DNA from: Timema cristinae
Lineage: Eukaryota > Arthropoda > Insecta > Phasmatodea > Timematidae
Assembly: GCA_039000515.1 (NCBI GenBank)
Contig: JBCFYV010000012.1
Location: forward strand, 4,035,007 to 4,099,006
Reading direction: 5' to 3'
DNA: 64,000 bases
The notes under the pieces were generated by a model. The model saw only the letters and a program-made list of their open reading frames with translations. It was not told where the DNA came from and searched no databases. The position numbers were made by a program, and so were the translations under genes. Below, one piece after another: positions 1 through 11,760 of this stretch (positions are counted from its first letter, which is position 1; each line of letters begins with the position of its first letter).

Positions 1-1440
1 TAATTTTTTTTCTGTTCTTTTATTTAACAGAAATACTAAATGCTCTTGCAGTACTTTCGATAGAGAAAAATTTACTCAATTGTGATCCAGAGATCAAGTA
101 GAAAATTATTGAACTCTTTGCTCAAATTAAAACAAGAATGTATTTCATTTTTAAATGAATAGATAAAGCTTTAACTGTAACAATTTAAGTTAAAGTAAGT
201 AAAAAAGTTTTTTTTGTTGAGATTTTATCAAGTTCCTGAATACATTTTCTTTCTATACATGTTTTTTTTTCCTTTTATACAATTTTAAAACAAAGGCTAA
301 ACATTTTCTGGAAGAGCACCCCCACTAATTTTAGCTACAAGCCGCCAATGTGTACGCCTATACTTCTAGAAGCTATTTCACAAGTAATTTTCTCAAGAAA
401 TTTTATTAAAAAATGTATTTCCTTAGATGCTATTGGAATTATCCTTAGGGACACATTAAATAAGGGGTAAGGGGGCTTCGACGTTGTTTGGAGAGTTGTC
501 TTCCCTGCCTCTAGAAACTATTTAGAGTTTGATGCAAGTATTTCAGCTTCACATTAGAGAATATATGAAGTTGTGAAATACATCTAGCGGGGCTAGTTTA
601 TTCCAGGAGGGGCATATATCCACCCACCCCCATACCCCATTCTACAGTTTATTCCAGGAGGGGCATAGATCCACCCACCCCCATGCCCCATTCTACAGTT
701 TCGCTCACTAATTTGGAGTGGTCCTTCACCCAATTTTCAGAAAGGAGTTATTTATAGCAATACTCCCTCCGATTTTCTTTTTTAAAATTTCAATTTTCCT
801 TGAAGCTAATTTTAGTAGTCCTCACCAAGCAAGCGGTCTCTGGACTCTTTAAATGATGATCGTTATTATTTGTACATAATTCACGCGTACACTGGAACGT
901 TCGTCTCGTCAGTGCTATTTTTAAAATTTCTTCAATTAGATTTGACACAAAGTAAAATTAATAAAACCGGCAATAAAAGAAAGTTTAGAATTTGTTGCAT
1001 TTAATCCAAATTATAAAACAAGTCTTAACCGTTTAGTTTGTAAATAAAACTGATTAATATATTATTATATAACTTCTGCTTGCAATAATGATTAAAAATA
1101 CGTGAGTTATATTTTTCGATGGCATATCATAAAATATACTTATGAGAGCCCAAAAATAGAATTAAAAACACAACCTTTCTTGTCAAAATGAAACTACTTC
1201 TTTCCAAAGTTTGCGAATTAGTATAGTTGATTCTTGATATACATATTAACAAAATGTTATTTTTCTTAAACACTGTACAAGATCTGCAGCCACTATCAAG
1301 TTAAATACGACAGTGTGGTAATTTTCAAATCCAAACACTAGCTGTGAAAAATAATAAGATTCTGTATCCGATCGTATCATGATTTTGTTCTGCGTCCGTG
1401 TTACACCCTGTATAACAACACGGAAGAATGTTAACATTAT
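1..1440. other. AT-rich intergenic DNA with old repeats
   Basis: No gene is visible. Positions about 290-840 hold a loose, decayed repeat whose motif is a 'TCTAGAAGCTATTT' block followed by a 'GGAGTGGTCCTTC-CC' block. The same motif recurs at 34,070-34,620 and 62,160-62,420. The rest is AT-rich sequence with stop codons in all frames; short ORFs here look random. Confidence 0.6.
595..698 (+). repeat. 51-bp direct tandem duplication
   Basis: Two copies of a 51-bp unit starting AGTTTATTCCAGG lie back to back (595-645 and 646-696), with only a few substitutions such as GCATATATCC versus GCATAGATCC. The short unit and small difference suggest a local slippage or unequal-exchange event within an older repeat. 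Confidence 0.8.
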
Positions 1441-1586
1441 ATCTTGTGAATGTGTGGAATGCCAGGCCGCCACCGTGGTTCGGATTCCACGTTAAACTGT
1501 AGGTCCTTCATTTCATCTCACAATCACCCTACCATTACACATGAGCGTAAGTGCGTATAACCCGAACGGGTAGTAAGACGCGGTGC

Positions 1587-1637
<51 letters not shown>
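1441..1637 (+). mobile_element. SINE, 5'-truncated, with (AAT)n tail
   Basis: This matches the body and 3' end of the tRNA-derived SINE seen more fully at 28,756 and 29,503. It has a 'GGAATGCCAGGCC' block, 'AAACTGTAGGTCCTTCATTT', then the tail 'GCGTATAACCCGAACGGG' and 'TAGTAAGACGCGGTGCTAA'. It ends in about 16 copies of AAT (1,588-1,637). The tRNA-like head is missing, as expected of 5' truncation during target-primed reverse transcription. Confidence 0.75.
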
Positions 1638-1639
<2 letters not shown>

Positions 1640-2846
1640 GTTAACATCGCAACGTTTATAACTAGACTCAATTATTGTCACCAAATCAAAGTATTGCTTG
1701 GTTACCTCATACAAACTACGTATTCTCCAAGTTTAAGTTTGCATAATATTATTTAAAGAATATTTCGAAACTAGGTTGATCAAGAAGTTCTTACACACAA
1801 ACAAATCCAGTTTTATCGATTGAAATATAATTAATTAACCCAGTTTGAAGTAAAAAGATTTCTTAAAAGTTGTATTTTATCTATATTTAAATATATATAT
1901 TAGCATTGCGTCTTTCTAACCGTTCGGGCTATACTCCAGTACAACTGATCTATCGCTTAGGAATTAATCTGTCCACTCTTTTATCTGATTGAATGTGGTT
2001 TTTATTATAAAAAATGGACACACTTTCGTCGAGGTGAAAGTAATAGAGTTAAATGAATGTGGTATGCACTTTTTCCCTCTACAGTTTTATTTTATAAATA
2101 CACCAATGGCATGTGCTTGCTTGTATTTGGAGTGTTCAGTCTTACTTAGATGGATGGAGACTTTTTTTTAACAGTTATACAAGTCATTAAACCATTTTCA
2201 TATATTTATGCGTCATTTCTTGTGATCTACAAGTAAGTATTTTAATCAATTAAACTCTCTTAAATACAAGTATGATTATTAAAGGTACTGAATTAAATTT
2301 AGGAGTACTCTTTATTCTATTTATATCTTAAAATCTTTAAAATTAATTTGTAAGTATTTTAACCAATTAAATTAACTTACATACCAATGAAATAACACTT
2401 ATATTATAGTAAAATATAATCATTGTTGACCACAAAAAATATGTTAGTATTTTATAAAAGTTCCTTCATATCGTAATATATAACTCGTAAAAAAGTAATC
2501 AAAACTGTTTTACTAAGCCCTCCTCAGAGGTCGTATAGTTTAAGGCAGGCTTGTAAAACTCGTTTGATCATTGAAGCCAAAATAACATTTCTGATAGGGA
2601 GCTCATATTTTTTTTTGTCGCCATCTTATTATGTGTCTGTCCTACTACAGGTCAACTCCTGTTGTCAGTGAACTTTGACCTCCAATGTACCCTGTCCTCT
2701 GCCTCCTCCTTCAGTTTCCAGAATTTTCTTCTTTCCTTCAAGACATCCAATAGTTGAATCCTCCATCTCCCTAAGCTCCTCTTTCCTTCAACCGTGCCTT
2801 TTACGACGTCGTGCAGAAGACAGTTACTCCTAAGAATGTGTCATAT
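1638..2846. other. AT-rich intergenic DNA
   Basis: No gene or clear repeat. The short ORF near 1,989-2,171 has no recognisable domain and sits in low-complexity AT-rich DNA, so I do not call it a gene. Confidence 0.5.
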
Positions 2847-3044
2847 CATGGGCGTCGTTAGTGGGGGAGAACACGTCCCCCCCAATAATTTATTAATTTA
2901 ATTCAATAATTTACCTTATATGATACATTTTTGTTAGTTTAACTGTGATAATGTAATAAAGTAACTTATACATTACAAACAAAACATTCAATTCACAACT
3001 GATTTCACTTGATAACTAAACAATGATAGGGTTTACAGCATTCC

Positions 3045-4148
3045 GTGAAATTCTACAGATTGTTTCCAAATGTGGAGCATCTTGTTCGGTTTTACCCAGC
3101 TCGTCTTGTGAGGCAGAGAAGTTCCAGCTCTCTCAAGCGGCTCAACACATATTGGCGTTCCACAATGACTCAAAAGAGACTGCACCACGTTGCCCTTTGT
3201 CATGTTCACAATGCCCATTGTCATGTTCACAATGCCCTTTGTCATGTTCACATTGTCCTTTGTCATGTTCACAATGCCCTTTGTCATGTTCACAATGCCC
3301 TTTGTCATGTTCACAATGCCCTTTGTCATGTTCACGATGCCCTTTGTCATGTTCACATTGTCCTTTGTCATGTTCACAATGCCCTTTGTCATGTTCACAA
3401 TGCCCTTTGTCATGTTCACAATGCCCTTTGTCATGTTCACGATGCCCTTTGTCATGTTCACAATGCCCTTTGTCATGTTCACAATGCCCTTTGTCATGTT
3501 CACAATGCCCTTTGTCATGTTCACGATGCCCTTTGTCATGTTCACATTGTCCTTTGTCATGTTCACAATGCCCTTTGTCATGTTCACAATGCCCTTTGTC
3601 ATGTTCACAATGCCCTTTGTCATGTTCACGATGCCCTTTGTCATGTTCACAATGCCCATTGTCATGTTCACAATGCCCTTTGTCATGTTCACATTGTCCT
3701 TTGTCATGTTCACAATGCCCTTTGTCATGTTCACAATGCCCTTTGTCATGTTCACAATGCCCTTTGTCATGTTCACGATGCCCTTTGTCATGTTCACAAT
3801 GCCCTTTGTCATGTTCACAATGCCCTTTGTCATGTTCACAATGTCCTTTGTCATGTTCACATTGTCCTTTGTCATGTTCACAATGCCCTTTGTCATGTTC
3901 ACAATGCCCTTTGTCATGTTCACAATGCCCTTTGTCATGTTCACATTGCCCTTTGTCATGTTCACATTGCCCTTTGTCATGTTCACAATGTCCTTTGTCA
4001 TGTTCACAATGCCCTTTGTCATGTTCACAATGCCCTTTGTCATGTTCGCAATGACATCTTGGACTCAAACGATATTAGGAAAGTTACTGTAACACTTGTT
4101 TCCGGATCTGAATTAAGGAGAAGGACTTTTGGACCAGTTTTAACCTAA
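3045..4148 (+). pseudogene. hAT transposase C-terminal fragment with in-frame CHVHNAL expansion
   Basis: The open frame gives 367 codons. Residues about 20-50 read as a hAT C-terminal dimerisation segment (SSSSLKRLNTYWRSTMTQKR followed by LHHVALCHVH). The frame then enters about 41 copies of a 7-residue unit (CHVHNAL with variants CHVHDAL, CHVHIVL) and resumes with NDILDSNDI and a basic C-terminal end. The flanks join logically across the array, so the array is an expansion of the original ALCHVHN codons rather than an unrelated insertion. The 21-bp unit preserves the frame, and no stop has appeared in about 860 bp. The upstream catalytic part is absent, so no active transposase is expected. 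The start codon is simply the first ATG of the open frame and carries no weight. Confidence 0.65.
3193..4050 (+). repeat. 21-bp minisatellite, about 41 copies
   Basis: The unit is CCCTTTGTCATGTTCACAATG. Positions 16-19 of the unit vary (ACAATG, ACGATG, ACATTG), and some units have CCCATTG. All spacing is in multiples of 21. The lack of stops in several frames creates long spurious ORFs on both strands; only the plus frame continuous with the hAT flanks is meaningful. Confidence 0.95.
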
Positions 4149-4149
4149 T

Positions 4150-5000
4150 GTTAATATTTTGTGTTATCTTTTATTTGTTTTATTTGTTATTGAAGTGAAT
4201 TTTTGATGTATTAGGGATATGGTTATGGACTAAATTGATGTAATAAAACTTGGTAGCCTGCTACATTTGTAACATGGCTCTAAATTCATAAAAATGACTT
4301 TTGAATCATTTACATCCTAATGACAATGTTAGTTATTTGGTTATTGTTTTTTCTTCTCTTTATTACCGAATAGGATTTTTTATAAATTTATTTTGTTTAA
4401 TGAGTTTTTACCATATCTTTTTTGCAATTATATTTTGCGTCCATGACGTATTTTAGTGTGGCGATGTACCAAAACAAAGTAACAACAACATTAGTTTTCA
4501 ATGAAAGATTTTATGTCCCCCTCAAAAAATTAGAGCTAACTGCGCACATTGTCTGATCCAGTTTGCTAGGTACCGAAAAATCACATCCAAAATGGTTCTC
4601 TTCTCACCCACTTTCTTAGGACTTAAAAAATAAATAAAATATCGGTGAGTGGAAAAAGAGTATCATTCCATAGATATGGTAAACTAAATTGAGATAGCCC
4701 TTTTGTAGGGTTTTCTATAAGCCATCTAATGAATGAAAAAAGTGAATATTTTGGTCTCGTATCATGCCTAAAATCGGTTTTGAAGTTTCGTTGAGTGGAA
4801 AAAGGATAAGATTCCTGGAATATCAACCCTTTTCTACTCAACAGTGAGCTTGTACATTATATTAATAACATCGGACCATTCATTTTATCATTCGTTGCAC
4901 GTGTGACGCGGTAGAAAGACGTGTTCAAAGCTGGACCAAATTAATTAAAAGTGAAATGCTGAAAACAAGTCCTTTATTGGTTTTTGCAATGCAAAAAATA
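4150..5000. other. AT-rich DNA, no gene recognised
   Basis: It holds the 3' part of the hAT-like element up to 4,549 and then AT-rich sequence. A short minus-strand ORF at 4,623-4,841 shows no recognisable motif. Confidence 0.4.
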
Positions 5001-5149
5001 AAATGAAAGTAAAACTATAATAACATATAGACCGGGAGGTACGAGGGGTTTCGTTTGCAAAATATGAGGGACGCATTCTGTTTTTTGGGATGTGTTAAGA
5101 AGGCAATTGGCTTTAAAAAAAATTCATGTTGCGAGACGATTTTTTGGTC

Positions 5150-6360
5150 GAATAAATTTTTACAGTACATACCATATGGCGCTAAACTGTGACTTAAGAA
5201 CGAACTTTGTTCAAGTGTTTTAGTAAAAATAAGTGCTCCCATGTCTTATAAAAATGTACTTTTATGGCTAACATCATAACAGTTTTCCTCTGAACATTAA
5301 CATAAACTTTTATACAATGTTTCAAATTTTCTACAACTGCACGATTTGGTACTAAATGAAGTTTTGCATTTATACGGTTTAATGTCATCTGGAACTGGTT
5401 CTTTGGTCATGAGCTTGGGATACAGGGTAGAATTTTTCTTAAGCTCGTATCTAAACTCTTCAAATTTAGGGGTTCAAATAAAGGCAAGTATGCATTTTTA
5501 TAAATATAAGTTGATACAAAAGATCTCAGGCAATGCAAATATAATGCATCAGAAGTGTAGAGTACTCGTGATAAGTTCACGCTAAAGCCAATCGCTTGAG
5601 AAATTCATCCGAATAGAACCTCCTCTGCTGAAATGCTTTGTTTGCTTATAAAATATGAACATACTTTTTCCAGCTGATTAAACTTTTCTGGAGTAATAAA
5701 ATTTCCGTTTCCTAGCAAAAAAAGTGCTGAATGGACAAATGGTAAATGAGGAAGACTCAAGGTATTTCTTTTAAAAACTTAGGCGACTAGTTGTATCACA
5801 ACAGGTAGGGCATGTAACTCCGGCAAGTTGATACTAACTTCTTCTCCAAGTGATTGTGCAGCCGAATGGCATCCTAACATTAGACTTTTTTTTTTGCTAG
5901 ACCTGAATGAAACCATACAACAATGCATTTGTAAGCCTCTCCAAGCTTTAGCAAAAAATGAACTCCAAGTACAAATACACCAGTATCTGGACTTTGCACA
6001 GCTATTTCTGATTGCTTCAGATATCAAGCTGCATGAAATATATGGAAGTAGGCCTGAGTCTAGAAAATCCTTCTAGATGATATGATTTTATATAGAAAAC
6101 TTCTTCAAAAACAGAATTCTGTAGTTTATAACACTTCATAGGGTCGTAAAACCCACCGCAAATATACAATTCTTTATCATATTCACTCTGAATATTTGTT
6201 TCAACATAGTTGAAGACAAATTTAACAAGGCCTAGCTTATTTTAGATAGTTCCGAAAAAGATTTTACAGTTACTTGGCACATTTGTAAAAGACCCCGACA
6301 TAATGACTTTACATGAATCTTTTCCCTTGAACCGCAATTCATTTTCAACAAATTGAATGA
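5150..6360 (-). pseudogene. Degenerate repetitive gene of unknown function ('HAL-CDTTS' type)
   Basis: On the minus strand several coding stretches follow one another with frameshifts. Near 6,230-6,300 is a segment reading SFTNVPSNCK; at 6,175-6,240 NKLGLVKFVFNYVETNIQSE; near 5,785-5,830 LPELHALP-VCDTTSRLS, after correcting one frame change. I recall multi-copy uncharacterised arthropod and cnidarian proteins with a HALTGCDTTS-like motif, usually from repetitive loci. That placement is from memory and not verified. Stops and indels show the copy is dead. Function unknown. Confidence 0.4.
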
Positions 6361-6369
6361 ATGTCATCA

Positions 6370-7390
6370 TATCTATCGAACACCACGTCTACTCTTAATA
6401 CAGAGGCACTCGAAAGAAAAGATGGCGCTTGTTTGAAAAACACTTCAGCAAACTCACCAAAAGTTTGGAACTTTTTTTTAACTGAATGGAGTAAAGATAA
6501 GAAAGATAAGAATAGAATTCAATTTTTCAATCACCTTTATTCACTATTTACTCTTTCCTCTTTTTGACAATTTTCTCTCTCAACCTTATTAATCATATTT
6601 CATTATATAGTGTACTCAACATTTACTTTGACTTATGTTCATTATTACATGTATTTTAATATGTTTGTCTTTTTATTATATGTTATTTGACTCACATTTT
6701 CTAATATGTTAATATCCTTTTAGATATTGTGAAGGACAGTATTTTAACTTTTTAATTTGTCATCTGATCTAAGATTAATATCTTGTAGAACATTTTTTCC
6801 ATCCTACATTTATAACTATTCTTTTACATCGCTTTTAATATTATATTTCTATTATTCAATTTTTTATATTGTGATTTGACTCATATTTGTTAATATTTAA
6901 TGTCCTCTTAGATATTAAGGACAGTATTTTTACTTAAATTTTCAATTGATCTTAGATTCAGTACTATTTATAACAATTTTCTATTCTACATTTAAAACTA
7001 TTCTTCACATTTAATTCTATTATTATAGTTACGATTAAATATTGTTTCCTTACTACAACTCATTATGTTTTTCAAAAATGATTACATTTGTTTGAATGAC
7101 AAACTTTGTGTAGTTAACATACGTTCAAACTATTACTTAGGCTATAGGCTTGTAGAAAGTAGGCCTATTATATTACCTTCTTATATATATTACTTTCAGA
7201 AACCATATTATGTTGAAAGTTCGATAACTATAATGAAACAAGTTAGCTAAAATCTGTATTATATTTGTTTGAATGATATACTTTGCGTAGAAGTTTTACG
7301 TTCAAATGATACTTTAGGTTATAGGCTTGTAGGAAGTACGGTATCTACTAAACCCTAATTTTAGTTAGAATCCAAATCTCTAAGTCTTTA
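6370..7390. other. AT-rich DNA with an internal repeat pair
   Basis: No gene recognised. Two related AT-rich stretches (about 6,660-6,800 and 6,850-6,960) share 'TTTGACTCA-ATTT-TTAATAT' and 'TTAGATATT-AAGGACAGTA'. Two others (about 7,080-7,170 and 7,260-7,345) share 'TTTGTTTGAATGA', 'TTTG-GTAG' and 'TAGGCTTGTAG'. These are old local duplications. Confidence 0.5.
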
Positions 7391-7439
7391 TTTCGTACCA
7401 GAATATTATCATATATATATACACATATATATATGTGTG

Positions 7440-7481
<42 letters not shown>
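7391..7481 (+). repeat. AT/ACAT microsatellite
   Basis: A compound (TA)n, ACACATATATAT and (TATG)n tract. Its length is unreliable in assemblies. A similar (AT)n tract lies at about 8,025-8,069. Confidence 0.9.
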
Positions 7482-7486
<5 letters not shown>

Positions 7487-8024
7487 TTGGTAGGAAAAAC
7501 AGCCTTTTAGAATGAAAGTAGATTTCCTTGTGGAAGGTCTTTTATTCTACTTAAACACTACTATAGGGTAGGATTCTGGTACGAGATAAAGCCTTCTAAG
7601 CGAGCTTCCTTCAAAAATCATTGTATATATTAGGCTACATCAACTTATTAAAAGGAAACCAGTTTCGAACTTTGTTATGCTCTTCAAAGCTTTTAATAAC
7701 ATATTTATTTCATTTAACTAATCACACATTGATGTATCTCATATATTCAATCAAATTAATGAACGATGTCAAAATGCCACATTTCCTTGTATGGGTGTAA
7801 GACATAAAGAGATACCCAAAAGTTCTCGTCTCTCTTACACAATGGTATGCAGATGATATGTCCATCCAATTATATTATAGAGATCAATGAAGCCTGTGGT
7901 GTCAACCTCTTTTTGGCTGCGTTCTCACTCAATCATAAACACTTATTTCAAGTAGACTCACCAAAACTGTTTTTTTTAAAATAAATAAGTTAATTAATTA
8001 ACCAAGCGCTCTTTGATAGACATA

Positions 8025-8071
<47 letters not shown>

Positions 8072-8235
8072 ACTACGGTAGTTTCTTAACTGAGGAAGGA
8101 ATGTACTATTTTAAATAGAACACTTTTATGGTAAAGTTGATTTTCAGTTTAGGCACTAACATATAGAGAGATCGTGAACGAGACCCGTTTGTTTGTACTG
8201 AGGTTATTTTTCTTCCAAAATTGTTTTACACTTTC

Positions 8236-8372
8236 CCTTCGCGTAAATGCGGGTACACTTCCTAAACATATAACTTTCAAAATCTTTAAACCCATTAGTG
8301 TAATTTGTACATAAGCGTATAACCCTAAAGGGTAGTAAGACGTGGTGCTAATAAAAAAAAAACACGAGTGCG
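8236..8372 (+). mobile_element. SINE 3' part with shared tail
   Basis: Contains 'GCGTAAATGCGGGTACACTTCC', a mid block resembling the SINE at 40,194-40,457, then 'GCGTATAACCCTAAAGGGTA' and 'GTAAGACGTGGTGCTAATAA' before an A-rich end. The head is missing or unrecognisable. Confidence 0.65.
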
Positions 8373-8924
8373 CATTAAAAATTCGCATGGAAATGAAAAA
8401 TAAAAAATGAGATCCTTATATTTCTTTCAAAGAACACATTTTTAAATATTATTTTCAAATTAAGTCAACTTGGGGCAAAAAAAAAAAATAGGGCCGTTAT
8501 TACTAGGCCCTAAATTATCTTCGCGAGCCTGCGGTGGTGTAAGTGGCACAGGTTGAGAACCACTTATCTAGACGCTAGAATTGTTTGTGTGCTAACAGAC
8601 ATATTGCCATAAACGAAGTTGGTTTGTTTGTTTGTTTGTAAGAGTTTTATTTTATTTTTGTAACACATATATCAGTTATAAACATTAATAAAACATGTGA
8701 AACATAAAGAACAGACAGTTAACACCAGCCCCGAAGGGCTCTCGAAAACGGACACGACATGGACATACAACACAAAACTCAACAAGAAAAACAATGGCGC
8801 CCTGGCGGGCTGAATACTGCTATCCATGGGTTGGGGGTGGGAAAAAAGTTGGTTTGTAAGTCGTGTATATTATGTGTTTAGAAAGAGAGCGTTAAGAAAT
8901 ACGAAGAAAAACACTGGACACTTT

Positions 8925-9130
8925 GTCTTGCCGTGGTCGGGTATTTGGTTAACTGACCTAATAAAGTCACCAGTTCGAATCTAGACCAGATACTATTTAT
9001 TAGAAGCGATTAGCTTGCGTTTGAGTGGTTTGACTCCTGCGTGCTAAAAGCCCGCACGTGCTTGCTGTGTCAAGTAACAGTTGATACAGAAGAATTACGT
9101 GCAACACTCGGAAAAGTTTGGCCATGACCT
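8925..9130 (+). mobile_element. tRNA-derived SINE-like copy
   Basis: A tRNA-like head can be read: 'GCCGTGGTCGGGTATTTGG' (A-box region) and 'CCAGTTCGAATCTAG' (B-box core GTTCGAATC). No cloverleaf with paired acceptor arms is evident, so it is a retroposed tRNA relative and not a tRNA gene. Between 8,373 and 8,925 I see a GTTT microsatellite (about 8,620-8,642) and unassigned DNA. Confidence 0.45.
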
Positions 9131-9149
9131 ACTTAGGACCGCATCTGTG

Positions 9150-9430
9150 TGACAAATCTGTCCCACACCTTGGTTAAGTTGGTAGCGCTTCTTCCTACCG
9201 AGTGAAGGATCCGGGTTCGACTTGCAGTATAACTGAAAAATATATTATTATGGAAATTGGGGAGTTCCCCTGTTCCAATGATGGTATTGACAGCCTGGGA
9301 GCGGCACGTGTACAAAGGCGTCAGTCTCGTCTGGTTGGCCGGTTTTCCCATCCCTTCTTCACGCTAATGCGGATTCACTTCTTATAAATATCCTTCTTTA
9401 TTCTCTTTTTTTTTTTTTTTTTTTTTTGAG
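9150..9430 (+). mobile_element. tRNA-derived SINE with poly(T)-rich end
   Basis: Head with 'GTTAAGTTGGTAGCGC' (A box) and 'ATCCGGGTTCGACTT' (B box). The body includes 'GGTTTTCCCATCCCTTCTTC' and 'GCTAATGCGGATTCACTTC', which is shared with the other SINEs, and it ends in a run of about 20 T. It is probably a separate SINE family with a related 3' body. Confidence 0.55.
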
Positions 9431-10219
9431 CCGTTAGTAGCCAATGGTTTTAAACGTTTTAAATAATACAACTAGAAATAGGTTGAGTTCCAATCTTGAA
9501 TTTCGACTATTCATGTTACCAAAATTTACTTGTCTATATTCATTCTTAATAATCTTATACAACCCGCTCTGGTGGCCGCATGGTCTAAGGCAGGGGTCGC
9601 GTCGGCAGTCTTTATGATATCACGGGCCATTTTGATTAAAAAACTATTGAGCAAAAAAAGTAAAAAGTTTTATTTCCCATAAACTAATTAGTTATTAGTA
9701 TATTTTTGATGACCACAATAGTTTGGGCCTAAAAGGGCCCCTAATACTATCATCATTATTATGAAGCAATATTATTGTGCCATTTTATAAAACTACGTTC
9801 AATCAGCGGAATTGAAATATAGCATTTAGTAAAAGTCATACTTGACGTATCAAGAGACTACTAATGCTACCACTAATCAAGCTCTTAGTCATGGGGGGGT
9901 GGGGGTGGGGATTATGGGGGTTCAACCCCCCCTCCCCCCACCAAATCTTTTGAACAAGATATATATGGCTTTATTTATGGTTCAAACACTATTAAAGTTA
10001 GGGTACACTTCAAATAGTTTATAGAGGTGTTTATCACTTAGAATTTTTTTTCTAGCCTCCAGCCTGTATATATATATATATATATTTTTTTTTTTTCAAG
10101 GTATTGTGCAAACCTTCAATATTCAATATTACCCCTATACGGTTAATATTATTATCCAAAACACAATTTCGAGCAATAATATTGATTATGCCTTTTAAGG
10201 CATCACACTCTATAATCAA

Positions 10220-10420
10220 CTGTAGTGAGGATGTCGGAAAGAGCGTGTCTCAAATTACGGTCAGGTGTACTGAAGTTGTTTTCCAAAATAGTTATCAGTT
10301 TCTATCCACGCAGTTGCGGGCACATTTCCTCTAAATTCAACCTTCCTCACCCCTAACACATTAGTGTTATCAGTAAGTATGCGTATAGCCTGAACGGTAT
10401 AAGATGCAGTGCTAAAAGAA
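10220..10420 (+). mobile_element. SINE 3' part with shared tail
   Basis: Contains 'CACGCAGTTGCGGGCACATTTCC', 'AAATTCAACCTTCC' and the tail 'GCGTATAGCCTGAACGGTAT' plus 'AAGATGCAGTGCTAAAAG'. This is the same order of blocks as the full copy at 40,194-40,457. Confidence 0.65.
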
Positions 10421-10594
10421 TGTTTCTCTACAGGTTTTCATTTAATTTATTTGATGTATTTAACGTGCACTTTCTACACCAACTAATTTTATCAGCAGAC
10501 GACTTATAAACCAATTTAATTCTATAACGGATACAACATCCAGCCCCCGTCCATTAACTCATCACTGTGAAAGTGGAAACCCACATTTCACTAA

Positions 10595-10690
10595 TGATAC
10601 ATTTTTTAGCCATGCCAGGAATTGAACTCGGGACCTTTATCTCAGTAGAGACACACCACTACCAATTGAGCTAAGGTGTTGGACGTTTTA
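10595..10690 (-). mobile_element. tRNA-like sequence / SINE head
   Basis: Read on the minus strand it has 'CCTTAGCTCAATTGGTAG' (A box) and 'CCCGAGTTCAATTCCTGG' (B box) with tRNA-like spacing. Acceptor arms pair poorly, so I call it a tRNA-derived retroposon head or tRNA pseudogene rather than a functional tRNA. Confidence 0.5.
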
Positions 10691-11143
10691 ATATTAAATA
10701 TAAGTTGAGTGTTAATATGGTTTTTATTTTGCTTTAATGCAATAAATATAACTTTCATAAATACACCCAGTTCTATTAAAATTTATTATTATTATTATTA
10801 TTATCATCTTAGTTTAAATATTTTCTTGAATCTCGAATATCTTTAGGGAATTCGAAGGTCCCATCCTTAATTAAAAGTAATATAAAAATAAAAATGCCAT
10901 TGGTAGATTTAGGGTATTATGTATTCAAAAAAATTAACCTAAGAAAACAAATTAATCGCAGTTTTTCTTTTTTAGTATTGGTAGTATTTAGTTTTAGTAT
11001 TGGAAAGGGAATTTGCCAACTGGTATATCTTGTGTAACTAATGAAGACGTGATGCAACATAGAATAAGAACCAGAACTCGTGACCTACACCAACAAGTAC
11101 ACTGGCGTGTTGCGACAATCGTCTTCCACTCACATCTCTTCTG

Positions 11144-11760
11144 GCAGCTTCGATCAATAGTGGTGATTGCTCTCCTAGGTATGGTCTAATCACCATAAGA
11201 AGAACCTTATCTGATAGCTTCAATCAATAGTGGTGATTGCTCTCCTATGTATAGTCTAATCACCATAAGAAGAACCTTATCTGATAGCTTCGATCAATAG
11301 TGGTGATTGCTCTCCTATGTATAGTCTAATCACCATAAGAAGAACCTTATCTGATAGCTTCGATCAATAGTGGTGATTGCTCTCCTATGTATAGTCTAAT
11401 CACCATAAGAAGAACCTTATCTGATAGCTTCGATCAATAGTGGTGATTGCTCTCCTATGTATAGTCTAATCACCATAAGAAGAACCTTATCTGATAGCTT
11501 CGATCAATAGTGGTGATTGCTCTCCTATGTATAGTCTAATCACCATAAGAAGAACCTTATCTGATAGCTTCGATCAATAGTGGTGATTACTCTCCTAGGT
11601 ATAGTCTAATCACAATAAGAAGAACCTTATCTGATAGCTTCGATCAATAGTGGTGATTACTCTCCTAGGTATAGTCTAATCACAATAAGAAGAAATATCT
11701 GATAGCTTCGATCAATAGTGGTGATTGCTTTCCGATTCATTGTCTAATCGAAATGATAAA
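11144..11760 (+). repeat. 70-bp tandem array, about 8.5 copies
   Basis: The unit begins CAGCTTCGATCAATAGTGGT, continues GATTGCTCTCC-ATGTATAGTC and ends AAGAAGAACCTTATCTGA. Copies start near 11,148, 11,218, 11,288, 11,358, 11,428, 11,498, 11,568, 11,638 and 11,706. The central copies are almost identical. The outer copies have GATTAC/CTAGGT and other changes, the usual pattern of an array homogenised from the middle. Confidence 0.93.

Larger units (their letters stand above)
2847..4549 (+). mobile_element. hAT-like DNA transposon, 5'-deleted, with expanded minisatellite
   Basis: The two ends form imperfect inverted repeats. The left begins CATGGGCGTCGTTAG-TGGGGG. The right, read on the minus strand, is AATGTGCGCAGTTAG followed by GAGGGGGACAT. 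Between them lies a fragment of a hAT/ZMYM-type transposase C-terminal dimerisation region, interrupted by a 21-bp minisatellite. At about 1.7 kb it is shorter than an autonomous hAT element because most of the transposase is gone. I could not fix an 8-bp target duplication. Confidence 0.55.

Noticed and set aside
3033..4092. Long ORFs on both strands over the 21-bp array (frames other than the 3,045-4,148 frame)
   Set aside because: They arise because a 21-bp unit without stops keeps every open frame open; only the frame continuous with hAT coding flanks is meaningful.
5828..6076. Plus-strand 82-codon ORF
   Set aside because: Antisense to the minus-strand repetitive gene fragment, which carries the recognisable motifs.
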